From positions 18,225,501-18,289,500 of the forward strand of contig NC_133401.1 in assembly GCF_047511655.1 (NCBI RefSeq): 64,000 nt of DNA, given 5' to 3'. Shown here piece after piece: positions 10,015 through 21,270 of this stretch. The notes beneath the pieces were generated by a model. It was given only the letters and a program-made list of their open reading frames with translations, was not told the origin of the DNA and did not search any database. Both the position numbers and the translations under genes were made by a program. The number at the start of each line of letters is the position of its first letter. Within the stretch, counting starts at the first letter, position 1. The DNA comes from Castor canadensis. Lineage: Eukaryota > Chordata > Mammalia > Rodentia > Castoridae.

Positions 10015-11486
10015 TATTTGGCGATGCACAAAGGGACCAGCCGTCACCTGAGGTCAGTATAGGTTGTGCCAAACTGGGAAAGACTGCCTAGGAATGTGAC
10101 TGTGAGCATCCGGCACTCTGGTGAAGTCTATTTTCCAGGAGAGACTCCCCACCATGGCCAGCTATGGTGGAACTCTCAGGTCGACCTTTTCTCTCTCTCT
10201 CTCTCTCTCTGTCTTAAGGAGGGTTTCTTCCTTGGGAAACTGAGGAAAAGCTCTGGGCCTACTACAGCTGTAGAGCAGGCAATCTGAGGAAACTCAGAGG
10301 CCAGGCAGGGATTTATACTGCACTGCCAATGCTATGTGTGTGGAACCCAACTTCAGTGCACCAAGGCTTTTTCTTTTTTCCTCTCCTCAAACACTCTCTT
10401 TCAAGATCTGACCAGCTTAAGGAGAGGTCCAAAAACAGCCGGTGGAAAGGAAAGTTTGTCTTCAAGCCACAAAAGGTTCTGGCCTGGCACTCCCCAGTGT
10501 CACCCAAAGGCTGAAGATGCAACTTTCTGACCCTCCCAGAGGCCCCAAAGGCGGCTAAGTTTCGGCCCTCTCCAGCCATGTCTGCGGCAAACAGACAATC
10601 AGATCTCTTACGCTTCCTTCATGGTTTCCGTGGCCAGAGAGTGGAGGTCACCTCTTGCTTCCAGTGCTCCAGTACTGCCTTTGGGCAGGATCGACCTGGA
10701 CAGCAGGAATGGTCAATAATCCCTCATGCCTTGAGCCTGGAAACTCTCTTTTTTGCCAACCCTCAGCCTCTCCTTCCCCTTTCCCAAGCAGTTCAGGATG
10801 AGTGTCCGCCTCCCTGCTTTTGCTCTAATAGCAGTGAGTTTCTTTCTTTAGGGAGTTTGGGAAAAATCCTTACAGGCACCAGAAAGTGCTAGTCTCCAAT
10901 TTAGGCTGAACTGTTTTTGTCAAGCATCAGGTTAACTGGTTAAACAGGTTCTGCAGCCTGCCCTCAGGGAAAGAAAAAAAAGTTAAAAGGCAAAAACCTC
11001 AGGTCTCCATTTTTTGCCCCTTACTGGAGCAAAAGCCTCCAGATGCTCTCGCTGTCTTTTTGTAAAAAGCATATATGCCTCACAGAATATATAGGGGGAC
11101 AAAAGTCTACTTCATCAACAGTCCCCATCCATGCCTCTACAGGGGTCCTCCTTCTGGCCATGCAAGCCCTCTTGGTTACTTTGATAGAGTTATTTTTTTA
11201 ATTACAAGCGTTCAGCTGGTAGAAGAGAACTAGGCCTACCTGGGTTGCAGGGCAAACAAGCAAGTCAAAGTAGATGAGAGATTGGTCAAAGATCATCTCA
11301 GGAGGGTGGGTGCAACTGAGATAGCTATCTGTAAATCCTCCATGGCTTTACCCACAAGCGGCAGTGGAAGGAGCAAGGAAGAGCAGGACGCCCTCTCCCA
11401 CTAGAGTTTCTCCTCATCTAGGAACACTTAGATAAAAGGAGAAACCTCTGTTAAGGTGACCAATTTTCCCCTGCTTCCCTTTTTAG
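10015..11486 (+). other. Proviral leader, unusually long
   Basis: The stretch between 5' LTR and the gag ATG is about 1.47 kb. A candidate primer-binding site lies at 10018-10036 (TTGGCG... ending AAAGGGAC); its end resembles tRNA-Lys-type sites, but the match is too weak to assign. A (CT)n tract lies at 10191-10210. The 104-codon frame at 10578-10892 has no recognised domain. No SINE or L1 interrupts the leader. Confidence 0.6.
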
Positions 11487-12260
11487 ATGGGAAATCAAGC
11501 CTCAAGGATCCAGGAAGGATCCCCCCTTGCCTGCTTATTAAAACATTGCAAAGATCTTGATCCAGAAAGTCTTCAGCAAAAGTTTTACCGCACCCAGTCC
11601 TGGCCACAGTATCCTCTGGGAGATGAGGAAAGATGGCCAGAAGGAGGGAGCATTAATTATAATACCATTCTTCAATTAGGTATGTTCTGTAAAAAGGACA
11701 GAAAGTGGACCAAAGTTCCATATGTTCAACTGTTCTTTTTCCTAAGAGACCACCCAGAATGGCTAAACAAATGCAGGCTAGATACCCAGACCATGGTAAC
11801 CCTTTGTAAAAAGCCCCCAAACTCCCTTGAACCAAAAAACCCACCTAATGCTCCCTCAGCTCCCCCTCTCCCCCCTTACCCAGCTACCTCACACACTGGA
11901 TGCTGTCCCACAGGACTGTACCCCCTCCAGTTAATTCCTGGAGGGGACAGAGCTCATGTTCCTTTTGGAGTGAGTGAACTTAAAGAAATAAAAAAGGGTT
12001 TAGGAAATTACACAGAAAACCCAGATCAGTACATCCAGGCATTTAGAGAAGTCAGCCAAAACTTTGAACTGAGCTGGAAAGATGTAATGCTATTGCTGTC
12101 TCAGACCCTCACTTCTCTAGAGAAACAGCGGGTTCTAGATCAGGCAGCTGCAGCTGGAGACAATTATCACTTAGATAAAAGCGGCTCTACTACAGCCCTG
12201 TCTCAGACTGGGCCCTCACAGGAGGAGGAGGAGGAGGGAGAAGAAAGACAAAGACATTAG
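11487..12260 (+). pseudogene. gag: ERV gag: matrix and N-terminal capsid
   Basis: Opens with Met-Gly-Asn, a myristoylation-type start, and runs 257 codons. It holds a matrix region, a Pro-rich linker (about codons 115-135) and the N-terminal part of capsid. The frame ends at TAG after a run of GAG codons (12222-12240) that looks like a microsatellite expansion shifting the frame. The longest surviving viral open frame here. Confidence 0.88.
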
Positions 12261-12612
12261 ATACCTAAAAGGGAACCTCAATTCCCAATTCCAACAGGAG
12301 ATCAGGCAGTGCCTAGGTATGACCCTAAGTGGGACCCTGAAAATGACAAGGATGGTCCATGTAGCCACATCTGTATACTATAACAGGGACTTAGAAAAAG
12401 AAAAGAAGGACCTGGAAAAGGAAAAGAGAAGGATAAGTGGCAAGGAGGCTCTGATCACAGCACTCAGAGAGGCTCCCCTGAGGCAAAGTCCAAACCCGAG
12501 GACATGCTTTCAATGTGGACAGGCAGGCCATCTTAGGAGCAAGTGCCCCTGGAGAAAGCTACCTCCAAGACCCTGCCCCATTTGTCGGGGAAAACATTGA
12601 AAGGCACACTGT
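12261..12612 (+). pseudogene. gag: ERV gag 3' part with two zinc knuckles
   Basis: After the frame break a short capsid stretch is followed directly by a Lys/Glu-rich segment, so the middle of capsid, including the major homology region, seems deleted near 12345. Nucleocapsid has knuckle 1 (CX2CX4HX4C, 12505-12546) and knuckle 2 (CX2CX3HX4C, 12574-12612). Knuckle 2 has TGA at 12598-12600 right after its His. Confidence 0.82.
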
Positions 12613-12870
12613 CCCCGGTTCCCCTGGGAACCGAGGCCAGAGGCTTCCACCCAATGACGGGTCCCGGGGCCTCCCATACAGGCTCCTGTGACCACCATAA
12701 AAGCAGAGGAGCCCCGGGTTAAGCACAGGTCAACCTCCTTATCAATACTGGAGCCAGCATCTCAGCTATTCCTTTCTCTCCCCAACCCAGGTCCTCCAAG
12801 AAAATTACTGTTCCTGTCATTCTTTTTTAATTGTCCCAGAGACCCCTGCTTCTCTGCTAGGGCAAGACCT
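12613..12870 (+). pseudogene. pro: ERV protease remnant
   Basis: The retroviral aspartic protease signature is recognisable at about 12735-12765, but the catalytic Asp of the D-T-G-A motif is Asn (AAT at 12744-12746). Flanking sequence is short and out of frame with RT. Confidence 0.7.
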
Positions 12871-14261
12871 TCTATCTAAATTGGGGTACAGCTACTTTTA
12901 CCCCCAGAAGAGTACTTTTGCTTGCCCTTAATAGAGGAACAAGTAGACCCCACAGTGTGGACGGATGGACACACTGTGGGACAGGCACAAACAGCTGCCC
13001 CAGTCCTAATTCATCTCAAGGACCCCTCTTGGTTTCCCCATCAAAAACAATATCCTTTAAAGCCAGAAGTTAAGGAGGGGCTAATTCCCATAATCAAAGA
13101 CTTAAAGAGACAGGGACAGCTAATAGTATGCTCCAGCCCATATAATACTCCTATTCTCGGTGTCAGGAAGGGACCTAACAAATGGAGGCTAGTCCAGGAT
13201 CTCCGCCTGATCAATGAAGCAGTAGTGGCTCTCCACCCTGTAGTTCCAAATCCCTATATGCTTTTAGCCCAAATACCTCCAGGTACCGCTTACTACTCTG
13301 TCCTGGATTTAAAAGGTTCCTTCTTTTGCATTCTCTTACACCCTAAAGGTCAACCTATCTTTGCCTTGAGGACCCAACAAGAAAGTCTGGACAGGTCACT
13401 TGGACTGTCCTCCCCCAGGGATTCAGAGACAGCCCCCACCTCTTTGGGTTAGCTCTAACCCAAGACCTGGCAGAGTGGCAATATCCACAAGCTACTCTGC
13501 TACAATATGTAGATGACCTCCTGCTCTGTGGACCAAATGAGCCTGTCATTTCACGAGCCACTAAGTCCTTACTAAACTTAGCAGACAGAGATTATAAAAT
13601 CTCTAAAGAAAAAGCCCAATTGTGTCAGTCTAGGGTTACATATTTAGGTCTTGTCCTGGAGAAAGAAATGAGGTCTCTAGGAGAAGACAGGATCCGTCCA
13701 ATCCTGACATTTCCTCTACTTAAAACTCTAAAGCAATTGAGGGCCTTTCTAGGGATCACAGGATACTGTAGAATTTGGATCCTGGGATATGCAGACCCAG
13801 CCAGGCCCTTATAGCAAATCCTTAAGGAGGCACAGAAGGATCCCCAGCCCTTTATTGAATGGGATGACAAGTCAGAAACTGCATTCCACAGGTTAAAGAA
13901 GGCTCTTATGACAGCTTCCGCCCTGGGTCTCCCAGTACAAGACAAGTTTCAATTTTGTGTCTATGAAAAGGGAGGACTGGCCTTGGGTGTGGTGACTCAG
14001 CTCCGGGGCCTCACTCCCCAGCCAGTAGGCTACTTAAGCAAAGAGTTAGATCAGGTAGCCAAGGGATGGCCAGGATGCCTCAGAGCAATGGCTGCAGTAA
14101 GCCTTCTAGTGCTTGAAGCTCAGAAACTTATCCTAAACCGCCCCCTAATGGTTTATACCCCACACAACCTAGGGGGAATTTTAAACTCAAAAGGAGAACT
14201 TTGGCTATCTGACAGCCTCTACTTAAATACCAGGCCCAGCTTCTGGGAGGGACAGAAATAA
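12871..14261 (+). pseudogene. pol: ERV reverse transcriptase and connection domain
   Basis: The fingers region reads in one frame at 12922-13370. A shift near 13380-13400 moves to the frame holding LPQGF (13410-13424) and the active-site YVDD (13506-13517). The same frame continues through thumb and connection, with stops at 13812-13814 and 14259-14261. Catalytic Asp residues of YVDD are kept, but the frame breaks prevent a full enzyme. Confidence 0.92.
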
Positions 14262-14644
14262 TTTTAAGGACCTGTCAGAGCCTAAATCCTGCATCCCTTC
14301 TACCAGAGGCAGAGGGAAATCTGAGCACTCGTGAGGAGGAGGTACTTATGGAAAATTATGCTGCCCGACCTGACTTAATTGATCGGCCCTTAAAAAACCC
14401 AGATCTAGAATTATACACTGATGGCAGTGCCTTTGTCAAGCATGGTGTCAGACATGCAGGGTTTGCAGTTGTGACAGAATTTGGCATCCTCAAGTCAGGT
14501 CCTCTTCCTCCTAATACAAGTGCTCAATTGGCAGAATTAGTGGCCCTAACAGAAGCCCTAAGACTGTCAAAAGAACAGAGAGTCAACATCTATACAGATT
14601 CTAAGTATGCCTTCCTGATCCTGCATGCTCATGCAGCCATCTAA
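14262..14644 (+). pseudogene. pol: ERV RNase H remnant
   Basis: RNase H motifs are in order: the first catalytic Asp in TDGS (14420-14422), the Glu within AELVAL, and the Asp of the TDSKYAF segment. The C-terminal part and all of integrase are missing. A TAA follows at 14642-14644. Confidence 0.88.
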
Positions 14645-15296
14645 AAGAAAAGAAGAATTCTAACTACAATAGGAACAGCTTCCCATAGGGATAAAAGGGA
14701 GGTTACTCTAATAGTTTTAGGGATAACAGTGTTAGTTGCAGCCCTTGCTGGAATCACTTATGGGGGGATTGCCAATCATGTAATTGCAAAAAACCTAACC
14801 AAAGTGGTAGAGGACACCTCTGACCAGGTAGGCCTTGCCATTAAGGACATGCAAAGGTCTTTGTGGTCCCTTGCCTCTATGGTCATGGACCACTGCCTGG
14901 CCCTAGATTTTCTTTTGGCCAAACAAGGGGGGTATGTGCCATTGCCAATACCTCCTGTTGCACATCTACGAACACTTCAGGCATTGTAGAGGACGTGCAG
15001 ATCACATTCTCCAACAGGCTAAGTGGCTCCGGGAGCAATCTCTTGAAACTCAGGTTTCTACTCAGGTACAGGAACAAATAAAATCCTGGCTTCCCTCCAG
15101 GACTTGGTTCCTACCCTTTTTGGGGCCTACAGTTGCCATTATTCTCTTGCTTGTGTTTGGGCCTTGCATTTTAAACTTACTTCTCAAGTTCGTTTCTTCT
15201 CGCCTAGAATCCATCAAACAACCAATGCCTCTGATGGAGATGAAAACGACCTACTACCGCAGTCCCCTTGACAACCCCTCTCATGGCCAGCCCTGA
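14645..15296 (+). pseudogene. env: ERV env transmembrane subunit remnant
   Basis: Only TM is left; the surface subunit is absent. In order: a hydrophobic fusion-peptide-like stretch (about 14700-14780), a heptad-rich helix, the immunosuppressive-like segment, the CX6CC motif (14935-14961) and a membrane span (about 15107-15195) with a short tail. A G-run at 14925-14932 shifts the frame before CX6CC and another shift follows near 15000, so three frames carry the domain. Confidence 0.88.
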
Positions 15297-15385
15297 TGCT
15301 GTGGGCCCCTTCATCGCCCCATCAGCAGGAAACAGTTTCTGAACAGACTCAGCCCCTATTCCTAACAGCAGTTAGAGCGACCACT

Positions 15386-15397
15386 GAGAAGGGGGAA
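15386..15397 (+). other. Proviral polypurine tract
   Basis: GAGAAGGGGGAA directly before the 3' LTR start is the expected plus-strand primer site. Confidence 0.8.
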
Positions 15398-15729
15398 TGA
15401 AGGACTGAAGGACAGACCACAGGAGGTCAAGGAGACACTTCTCCTCCCTAGGAAATGCCTGTTTGCATCTGAAAGGCATCTCCACCCTCAGGCAATGCAA
15501 AAATAGGCTATAAAACCCCACTCCCCACCCAGACCCATGGAATCACCAATTTCCGGGTCCCCCTGCATTCCCCAATATGCAGTCTTTCTCTTCTCTTTTC
15601 TCCAACTAAATTCACTACAAATAAAATCTTTCCAACCTCTGCTGTTAGAGTCTGTCTGTGCTTTCATTCTTAGAGCAGGCTCAAGAACCCTGAGCACCTG
15701 AAATTCCTGCGGGTGTCATCTGTGCATCA
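15398..15729 (+). repeat. Provirus 3' LTR
   Basis: 332 bases, TG to CA, followed by the CAAG target duplication. CTATAAA near 15509 and AATAAA at 15620-15625 match the positions in the 5' LTR. Confidence 0.93.
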
Positions 15730-15770
15730 CAAGAATGTAATAGATCAAAATGATAGATGAAAACAGTCAA

Positions 15771-15872
15771 GCCGGGCATGGTGGTGCATGCCTATAATTC
15801 CAGCGCTTGGGAAGCTGAGGCAGAACAATTGTGAGTTTGAGGCTAGCCTGGGCTACATAAGAAGACCCTGTC
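15771..15872 (+). repeat. B1-like SINE
   Basis: GCCGGGCATGGTGGTGCATGCC through GAGGCTAGCCTGGGCTACAT to GACCCTGTCTC, followed by unrelated sequence. Confidence 0.8.
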
Positions 15873-16047
15873 TCTTTGATCGTTTTTTGGTTCATAAGCA
15901 TGATGATTGGGTATTCACGCCTTTGCGTGACATGTGCCACCCTCAAACCTTGTTACGATGTGGGCACATTACAAACCTTCTGACGTGAAAAAAGAAAAAG
16001 AAAAAAAAATCAAACCAACTAAAACCAAGCCAAACCAAAAAATCAAT

Positions 16048-16250
16048 CCCTAGCTAGGCATGGTGGCTCATACCTGTAATCCTGGCTACTTGGGAGGTGT
16101 AGATAGGTGGATCAAGAAGCAAACTAAAAGCTGAAAAACAAGGTAAAAAACAAAATGATTGAGGGGGTAGCTCAAGTGGTAGAGCACCTGCCCAGGAAGT
16201 GTCAGGCCCTGAGTTCAAACCCCAATGCCACACACACACCAAAAAAACCC
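16048..16250 (+). repeat. Dimeric SINE
   Basis: Left half from GCTAGGCATGGTGGCTCATACC, right half ending GTTCAAACCCCAATGCC with a CA/A-rich tail. Confidence 0.85.
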
Positions 16251-16544
16251 CTCAAATAACAAAAACCAACCCCCAGCCATGATAATACATTGTTGTAAGC
16301 CTGTGAATTTAGGGATGGTTTGTTAGACAGCAGTACTGACAGTGCAACAGGGGCTGGAGTCTTAGAATGGGAAGTATGGATCTCATTCAGAGGGTTTAGC
16401 ATTTAACATAGGGATGAGGAATGGCTTAAATTTGATTAGGCTCTTCCAGAAAGTTCCCATAAGGATCCTCCAAAAGTCAATAAGGTTGTTCAAAATCCAC
16501 CAGAAGATTTATAAAGCCCCCTCGAGGCAGGAGGAAGATGCTAC

Positions 16545-16850
16545 TTTTTTGTTTTGTTTTTGGTTTACTAGGGTTTGAAATTAGGGTCTGTGCTTACTAG
16601 GCAGAACTCCAGCCTAATGTCACTGTTTTTGCTTTGATAGTTTTCATCCCATTGTGGGGGACAAACCAGATACACTGGGAGTACTAACAATCCTGTCAGA
16701 AGAACTCTGGAAAATGTTTCAGTACATCAGTCATGACTAATTGGGCCTCATTTCTCTCCAATGATTGAGCTTTCTTTTGGAGGTACTGGGGTTTGAACTC
16801 AGGGCTTCATGCTTGCAAAGCGGGTGCTTGAACCACACCTCCAGTCCTCT
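16545..16850 (-). repeat. Two reversed ID-half SINE fragments
   Basis: A worn copy at 16545-16612 and a better one at 16775-16850 (GGTACTGGGGTTTGAACTC..CTTGAACCACACCTCCAGTCC). 16613-16774 is unique. Confidence 0.6.
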
Positions 16851-16919
16851 GCCTCCATTTTTGTATCCGTCTCTGTTCTAAGCTCTTCTCTCTGAAGTCA
16901 CTTTGCAGTTACTTTGGGT

Positions 16920-17400
16920 TCCATGAAGGACAGGACTGAGTGACAGTGCCTTTATGACTATGCCTAAGGAACAGCAGAGACTTTCAGGACAGACACCCCC
17001 AGTGAGAACCAGCAGGACGGATCCCCCGCCAGTGAGAACCATTACCTATAATGACGAGGCTGCACCCTGGAGCAGGAGTAATCATGTTTTTGGAACCAGA
17101 TTGCTCCCCTAAGTGATGACAGCAATGACAACTTCTGTAGAACACTTGAAGAACAAGGCCACCGGCTACTGGGGCACACTGTGACTGGGACTGGTTCCCT
17201 ATGTGCACCTTTTGTCCCCTGCCCTAATTCTTTGTCTATTTAAAGCTAAGGCTCACGTCTGTACCCCAAAGATGGCTGAAGATGGGGTGAGAGCTTACTT
17301 TGTTTCTTCCCCTGGTGTGTCCTGGGCCATGCAATAAACCTCCTCTCTGTCCTTCACCCTGTCTCTTTATTTGGCACATAGGGGTAGTGGCCAGACATGG
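16920..17400 (+). repeat. Probable solo LTR
   Basis: Single-copy stretch with LTR-like order: U3-like DNA, TATTTAAAG near 17236, a Cys/Thr-rich 'R' and AATAAA at 17333-17338 followed by pyrimidine-rich U5-like DNA. I could not find matching flanking duplications, so ends are uncertain by tens of bases. Confidence 0.4.
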
Positions 17401-17535
17401 CATGTGGAATTCTAGGAATTTGGGCCTGGTGCCTAAAACTCTGTTTTCATTTTCACTGCCCTAAAAATCCTGTGTTCTGTCTGGTCATGTCTCCTTTCTC
17501 CCAGCTAACCCTGGACAACCACTGTATTTTTGTTC

Positions 17536-17860
17536 GTTTATTCTATTTTATTTTTTTTTGCAGTACTGAAGTTTGAACTCAGGGTCTTCATCTTGAGCCA
17601 CTCCACCAGCCCTTTTTTGTGATGAGTTTTTTCAAGATAGGGTCTCATGAACTATTTGCCTGGGCTGGCTTTGAACCTGGATCCTCCTGATCTCTGCCTC
17701 CCGAGTAGCTAGGATTTCAGGTGTGAGCCCCCAGTGCCCGGCTATTTTTGTTTTTTTAAAACAGAGTCTCCCTACGTAGCTCAAGCTAGCCTGGAACTCA
17801 AAATCCTCCTGCCTCGATCACCCTGGTGCTGGGATTACAGATATACACCTACTCATTTGG
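17536..17860 (-). repeat. Dimeric SINE then B1-like SINE
   Basis: Reversed dimer at about 17540-17742 and a reversed B1-like monomer at 17750-17858 (GAGTCTCCCTACGTAGCTCAAGC..GTGCTGGGATTACAG). Confidence 0.8.
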
Positions 17861-17889
17861 CCATTTTCAGAATATTAAGTTGGAGCCTC

Positions 17890-17985
17890 AATATCTTTCT
17901 GTGGTCTCAGTGGCAGAACGCTTACCCAGGGTGCTCGAGGCTCTGGGTTCAATTCCCAGCACCACAAATAAACACAACAACAACA
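17890..17985 (+). repeat. ID SINE, older type
   Basis: CTCAGTGGCAGAACGCTTACCC through GGGTTCAATTCCCAGCACC and an A/C-rich tail. Closer to a classic ID element than the ID half of the dimer. Confidence 0.7.
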
Positions 17986-18139
17986 AAGGAAACTCCTGTG
18001 CCTCTGCCCCCTGCTGTCCCTCCTGTTCTCCTCAGTGTGTCTCTGGATCGTTTGGTACCAGGGTCTGTCAGATCTGATAAGCAGGAGGGACTTTGCTGTA
18101 TCCATGCTGTCTGTCCCCTCCCTTCTCCTAGTAGCTGAT

Positions 18140-18330
18140 CACATGGCCGTCCCCCATCAGATCTAATTCTGTTCTGCTCTGCCCAGGCCAGCCTGGCCTA
18201 AGAGGATTGGAGCATTTGTCAGATGAGACCAGGACAGGGTCAGAGAACCAGCTGTGGGGGGAGGCAGGGGCCAGGACGGCCACAAGGGGGCGGCAGAGGG
18301 TCAGCAGGAGGGAGGGACCCCCTAGGGAAA
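18140..18330 (+). repeat. Locus-repeated unit, copy A (CTCF-like site)
   Basis: Shares the core CTAAGAGGATTGGAGCATTT (18198-18217) and about 120 flanking bases with copies near 21.3, 31.0 and 53.5 kb. It includes CTAATTCTG upstream and GGCCACAAGGGGGCGGCAG (18278-18296), a close fit to the CTCF core motif on +. Not a SINE or LTR type I know. Confidence 0.7.
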
Positions 18331-18699
18331 GAGGGCTGTGCCTCCCCTGCCTGGGAGGGGGTGCGGAGTTTGCGGGGCCTGGCCTCAGCATCGCACTTAA
18401 AATACAAGGTGTAGTCAAGAAGATGTGAGGAAGACAGGCACGGAGGAACTGGGCGACAGGAGGAGCGCGGTCTGCAGTTTGAAGCAGTGCTGTGTTAGTT
18501 GTGTGTACAAAACTCACCACTTCACAAACCTGTCGCACGCAGAGTTTTTTTTTTTCTTTTGAGGCTAATAAAAATCCTTTATTTCTCTAATGTGTTTTTG
18601 CTTGTACAATCACATGTGCAGCGGTTAGAAATAAATTCTCCTACTCAAAATTTTAAACCTCTTTAATTTAAAAATCTTCCTTCCCCCCTTATTTCTTCT

Positions 18700-18828
18700 T
18701 CTCTTTCTCTCCTCCCTTTCTGGATAGGGTCTGGTTATGTAGCACAGGCTGGCCTTGAACTCTGGATCCTCCTGCCTCTGCCTCACTAGTGCTGGGATTA
18801 CAGGTATGCACCACCACACCCAGTTTGG
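18700..18828 (-). repeat. B1-like SINE
   Basis: Reversed monomer ending GTGCTGGGATTACAGGTATGCACCACC. Confidence 0.8.
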
Positions 18829-19195
18829 ATTTTATTTTCAAAGAATTGACTTTAGATTTTCAAAACATTAGAGAGGTGGCACAGAGGTCCCAAATATTCC
18901 TCACTCCAACAGTTCTGCTAGTTACTAGTTATTAGTGTGGGTCACTTATTACAATTAATGAACCAATATGGACCTATTTTTATTTACAAGTCCACACTAC
19001 ACAGATTTTTTGGTTTTTAGTTAATGTCCTTTTCCTGGTCTCAGAGTCCATCCAGTACACCTTTCATTCTGTTAGTGTCTGTTTCTCCTTAGGATGCTCT
19101 TGAGTGGCAGTTTCACAGGCTTTCCTCATTTTTGGTGATCTTGACAGTTTTGAATATTGGTCAGGCAATTGGTTGTAGGATTCCCTGGTGTTTGT
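18829..19195. other. Unique AT-rich stretch
   Basis: No gene or clear repeat. Parts (18930-19130) look like very old L1-derived DNA but I cannot assign it. Confidence 0.35.
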
Positions 19196-19970
19196 TTTGT
19201 TTTGTGGTACTGGGGTTTGCACTCAGGACCTACAATTTAAGCCACTCCACCAGACCTTTTTGTGATGGTTTTTTTTTTTTTTTTCAAGATAGGGTCTCCT
19301 GAACTATTTTCCTGGGCTGGCTTCGAACTATGATCCTCCTGATCTCTGCCTCCTGCGTAGCTAGGATTACAGATTTGAGTACCGGCAGGCACCTGGTGCC
19401 CCTGGTGCTTTTTCCTTACCTCAGGGTTTTGAGGATTAAGATCTTGAGGCATGGTATTGTTCCCTTGCTATCTTATCAGCAATATCCATTTGATCAGCCA
19501 GATCAAGTAGTTTTTGTTGGGTTCCTCTACTATATAGGTTTTTTTTTTTTTTTTAAATTTTTAGTGAGCTGTACTGAGACTTGAACTCAGGGCTTTGTAC
19601 ATGCAAGACAGGTGCTCTACTGCTTGGCCATTTTTGCTTTAGTTATTTTTGGAATAGGGTCCTGAGTTTATGCCCAGGCCACCATAAACTCCTATTTATG
19701 GAGTAGTTGGGATGACAGGTATGTACCACCAAGACCAGATTTTTGTTAGTTGAGATGGGGTCTCTTGAACTTTGCCTGAGCTAGTCTTGAACTATGCTGT
19801 TCTAGATCCCCACCTCTCAAGTGGTTAGGATTACAGGCATGAGCCATAGCACCTGGCTTTTGTTTCTCATGACAGGTTCTCACTATGTGACCCAGGCTGG
19901 TCTTGTACCCTTAATCATCTTACCTTTGCCTGGGATTACAGCCGTGTACCACTCTGCCCAGCTTAAGTTG
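19196..19970 (-). repeat. Cluster of reversed SINEs
   Basis: Dimeric SINE at 19200-19395; a second at about 19537-19855 whose tail is T18 and whose left half is partly duplicated; and a B1-like monomer at 19858-19965. 19396-19536 is unique. Confidence 0.7.
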
Positions 19971-20249
19971 CTCTTTTCCTTCCTTTCCATACTGTACATT
20001 TTGGAAGGAAGAGGTTTTGTTCAGAATGTTATATGCTTTAATCCCTACTTTATGACTATGATCACTGAGGCCCAGAGAGGTGTAGTAACTTGCACCAGGT
20101 CCCACGGAATCCAGTGCAGCTCTGCATGACTACATGACAGAAGCAGTGTGAAAAAGGAAGAGCAAAGGGAGGAAGGATGGAGAAAAAAATATGAGACAGG
20201 AGGACAAGAAGGGGTGCAGCAGGCGCAGGGACAGAGACACTGAGACCCT

Positions 20250-20315
20250 TCTTATTTTGCACTGCTGGGATGGAACCCAGCACTCTATCACTGAATTCCA
20301 CCCTAGCCCATGATT
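20250..20315 (-). repeat. ID SINE fragment
   Basis: GCACTGCTGGGATGGAACCC followed by CACTGAATTCCACCC, a reversed ID 3' end. Confidence 0.5.
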
Positions 20316-20449
20316 GATTTTCTATCCTGGGACATTGTACAATTCATTATTTCTGGTAGTTCTTGTGTCTGTGTATTATTTCTTAGGATTTTTCTTGTTT
20401 TATTTTATCCAAGATAAAGATAACCTCCCTTTCAAATATTAAAAAAAAA

Positions 20450-20880
20450 ACTTGGTGGGTGTGGTGGAGCATTCCTGTAATCCCAGCACTTGAGAGGTTG
20501 AAGCAACATCGCCAGTTCCAAGCCAGTCTAAGCTACATAGTGAGACCCTGTCCCTCACTCCCCCCCCCAAAAAAAGGTGAAAGCACTTGCACGTCAAGAG
20601 ATTGCAATTTCCAAAAGCAAGTGAACCACATGTGTGGTGCAAACCCATAATCCTAGGAGGTAGAGACAGGAGGATCTCAAGTTCGAGGCTAGCCTGGGAT
20701 GCACAGTGAGACCTTGTACAGTACAAAAAAACCAAAAAACTTCCCGGCTGGTGGAGTAACTCAAGTGGTAGAGCACCTGCCTTGCAAGTGTGAGGCCCCG
20801 AGTTCAAACCCCAATCCCACAAATAAACCAAACCAAACCAAATAAAAAACCCACAAAATAAAAAACCCCCCACAACACAG
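20450..20880 (+). repeat. B1-like, B1-like and ID-half SINEs in series
   Basis: B1-like at 20455-20578 with a C/A tail, a second B1-like at 20620-20735, and an ID half at 20743-20832 followed by an A/C-rich tail to 20880. Confidence 0.75.
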
Positions 20881-21270
20881 TAAGACTGCTCACTTACTCA
20901 ACACTTCCTATAAACCAGGCTGTGTTGAGCACATAAAAGGCATGGATATCACTGGAAGGCAGCCCCCACTCAGCAGCAGTGTTTATGGAACCCCCTAGAG
21001 GCAAAGGATTAAGGGCTGTGAGTCTGAAGCGATCTTTAGATTATTAGTGCGTAGAACTCCCCTGCCACCACGACAGTGACAGACTGCCAGGGTAAGGGGA
21101 ATTTTGCCTGTTCGGGTTTTGAGAACAGTTAAACTCCTGTACCTCAGTTTCCCCACATTCCTCAAGTGTCCTTTGGAGTCCCAATGTTTTTCTGTGTACT
21201 CCCTACCCATCTTTGCTAAGCAGAAAATTTTTTCTGCTAGCCTGTCCTCGTCAACCTCCAGCCACAGCCT
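20881..21270. other. Unique stretch, no gene seen
   Basis: Ordinary non-coding DNA between SINEs and copy B of the locus unit. Confidence 0.4.

Larger units (their letters stand above)
9681..15733 (+). mobile_element. Class I (gamma-like) endogenous retrovirus, defective
   Basis: A full insertion: 4-bp duplication CAAG (9681-9684 and 15730-15733), LTRs at 9685-10014 and 15398-15729, and gag-pol-env order inside. A 4-bp duplication, the two Cys-His knuckles, the CX6CC motif in TM and the domain order fit the class I group. Breaks seen: gag frame change near 12240, loss of the middle of capsid near 12345, a stop in knuckle 2 (12598-12600), protease Asp to Asn, RT frameshift near 13390, stops at 13812 and 14259, and a deletion from within RNase H to TM near 14645 (integrase and SU absent). 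The LTRs differ at about 22 positions plus two indels by eye (near 7%), so it is old. It cannot make virus. Confidence 0.95.

Noticed and set aside
10578-10892. 104-codon frame in the proviral leader as a novel gene
   Set aside because: No domain, no related copy in the window and no splice or promoter support; kept only as a note on the long leader.
14645-15296. Domesticated envelope (syncytin-like) gene
   Set aside because: The surface subunit is missing and TM is spread over three frames, so no functional envelope can be made.
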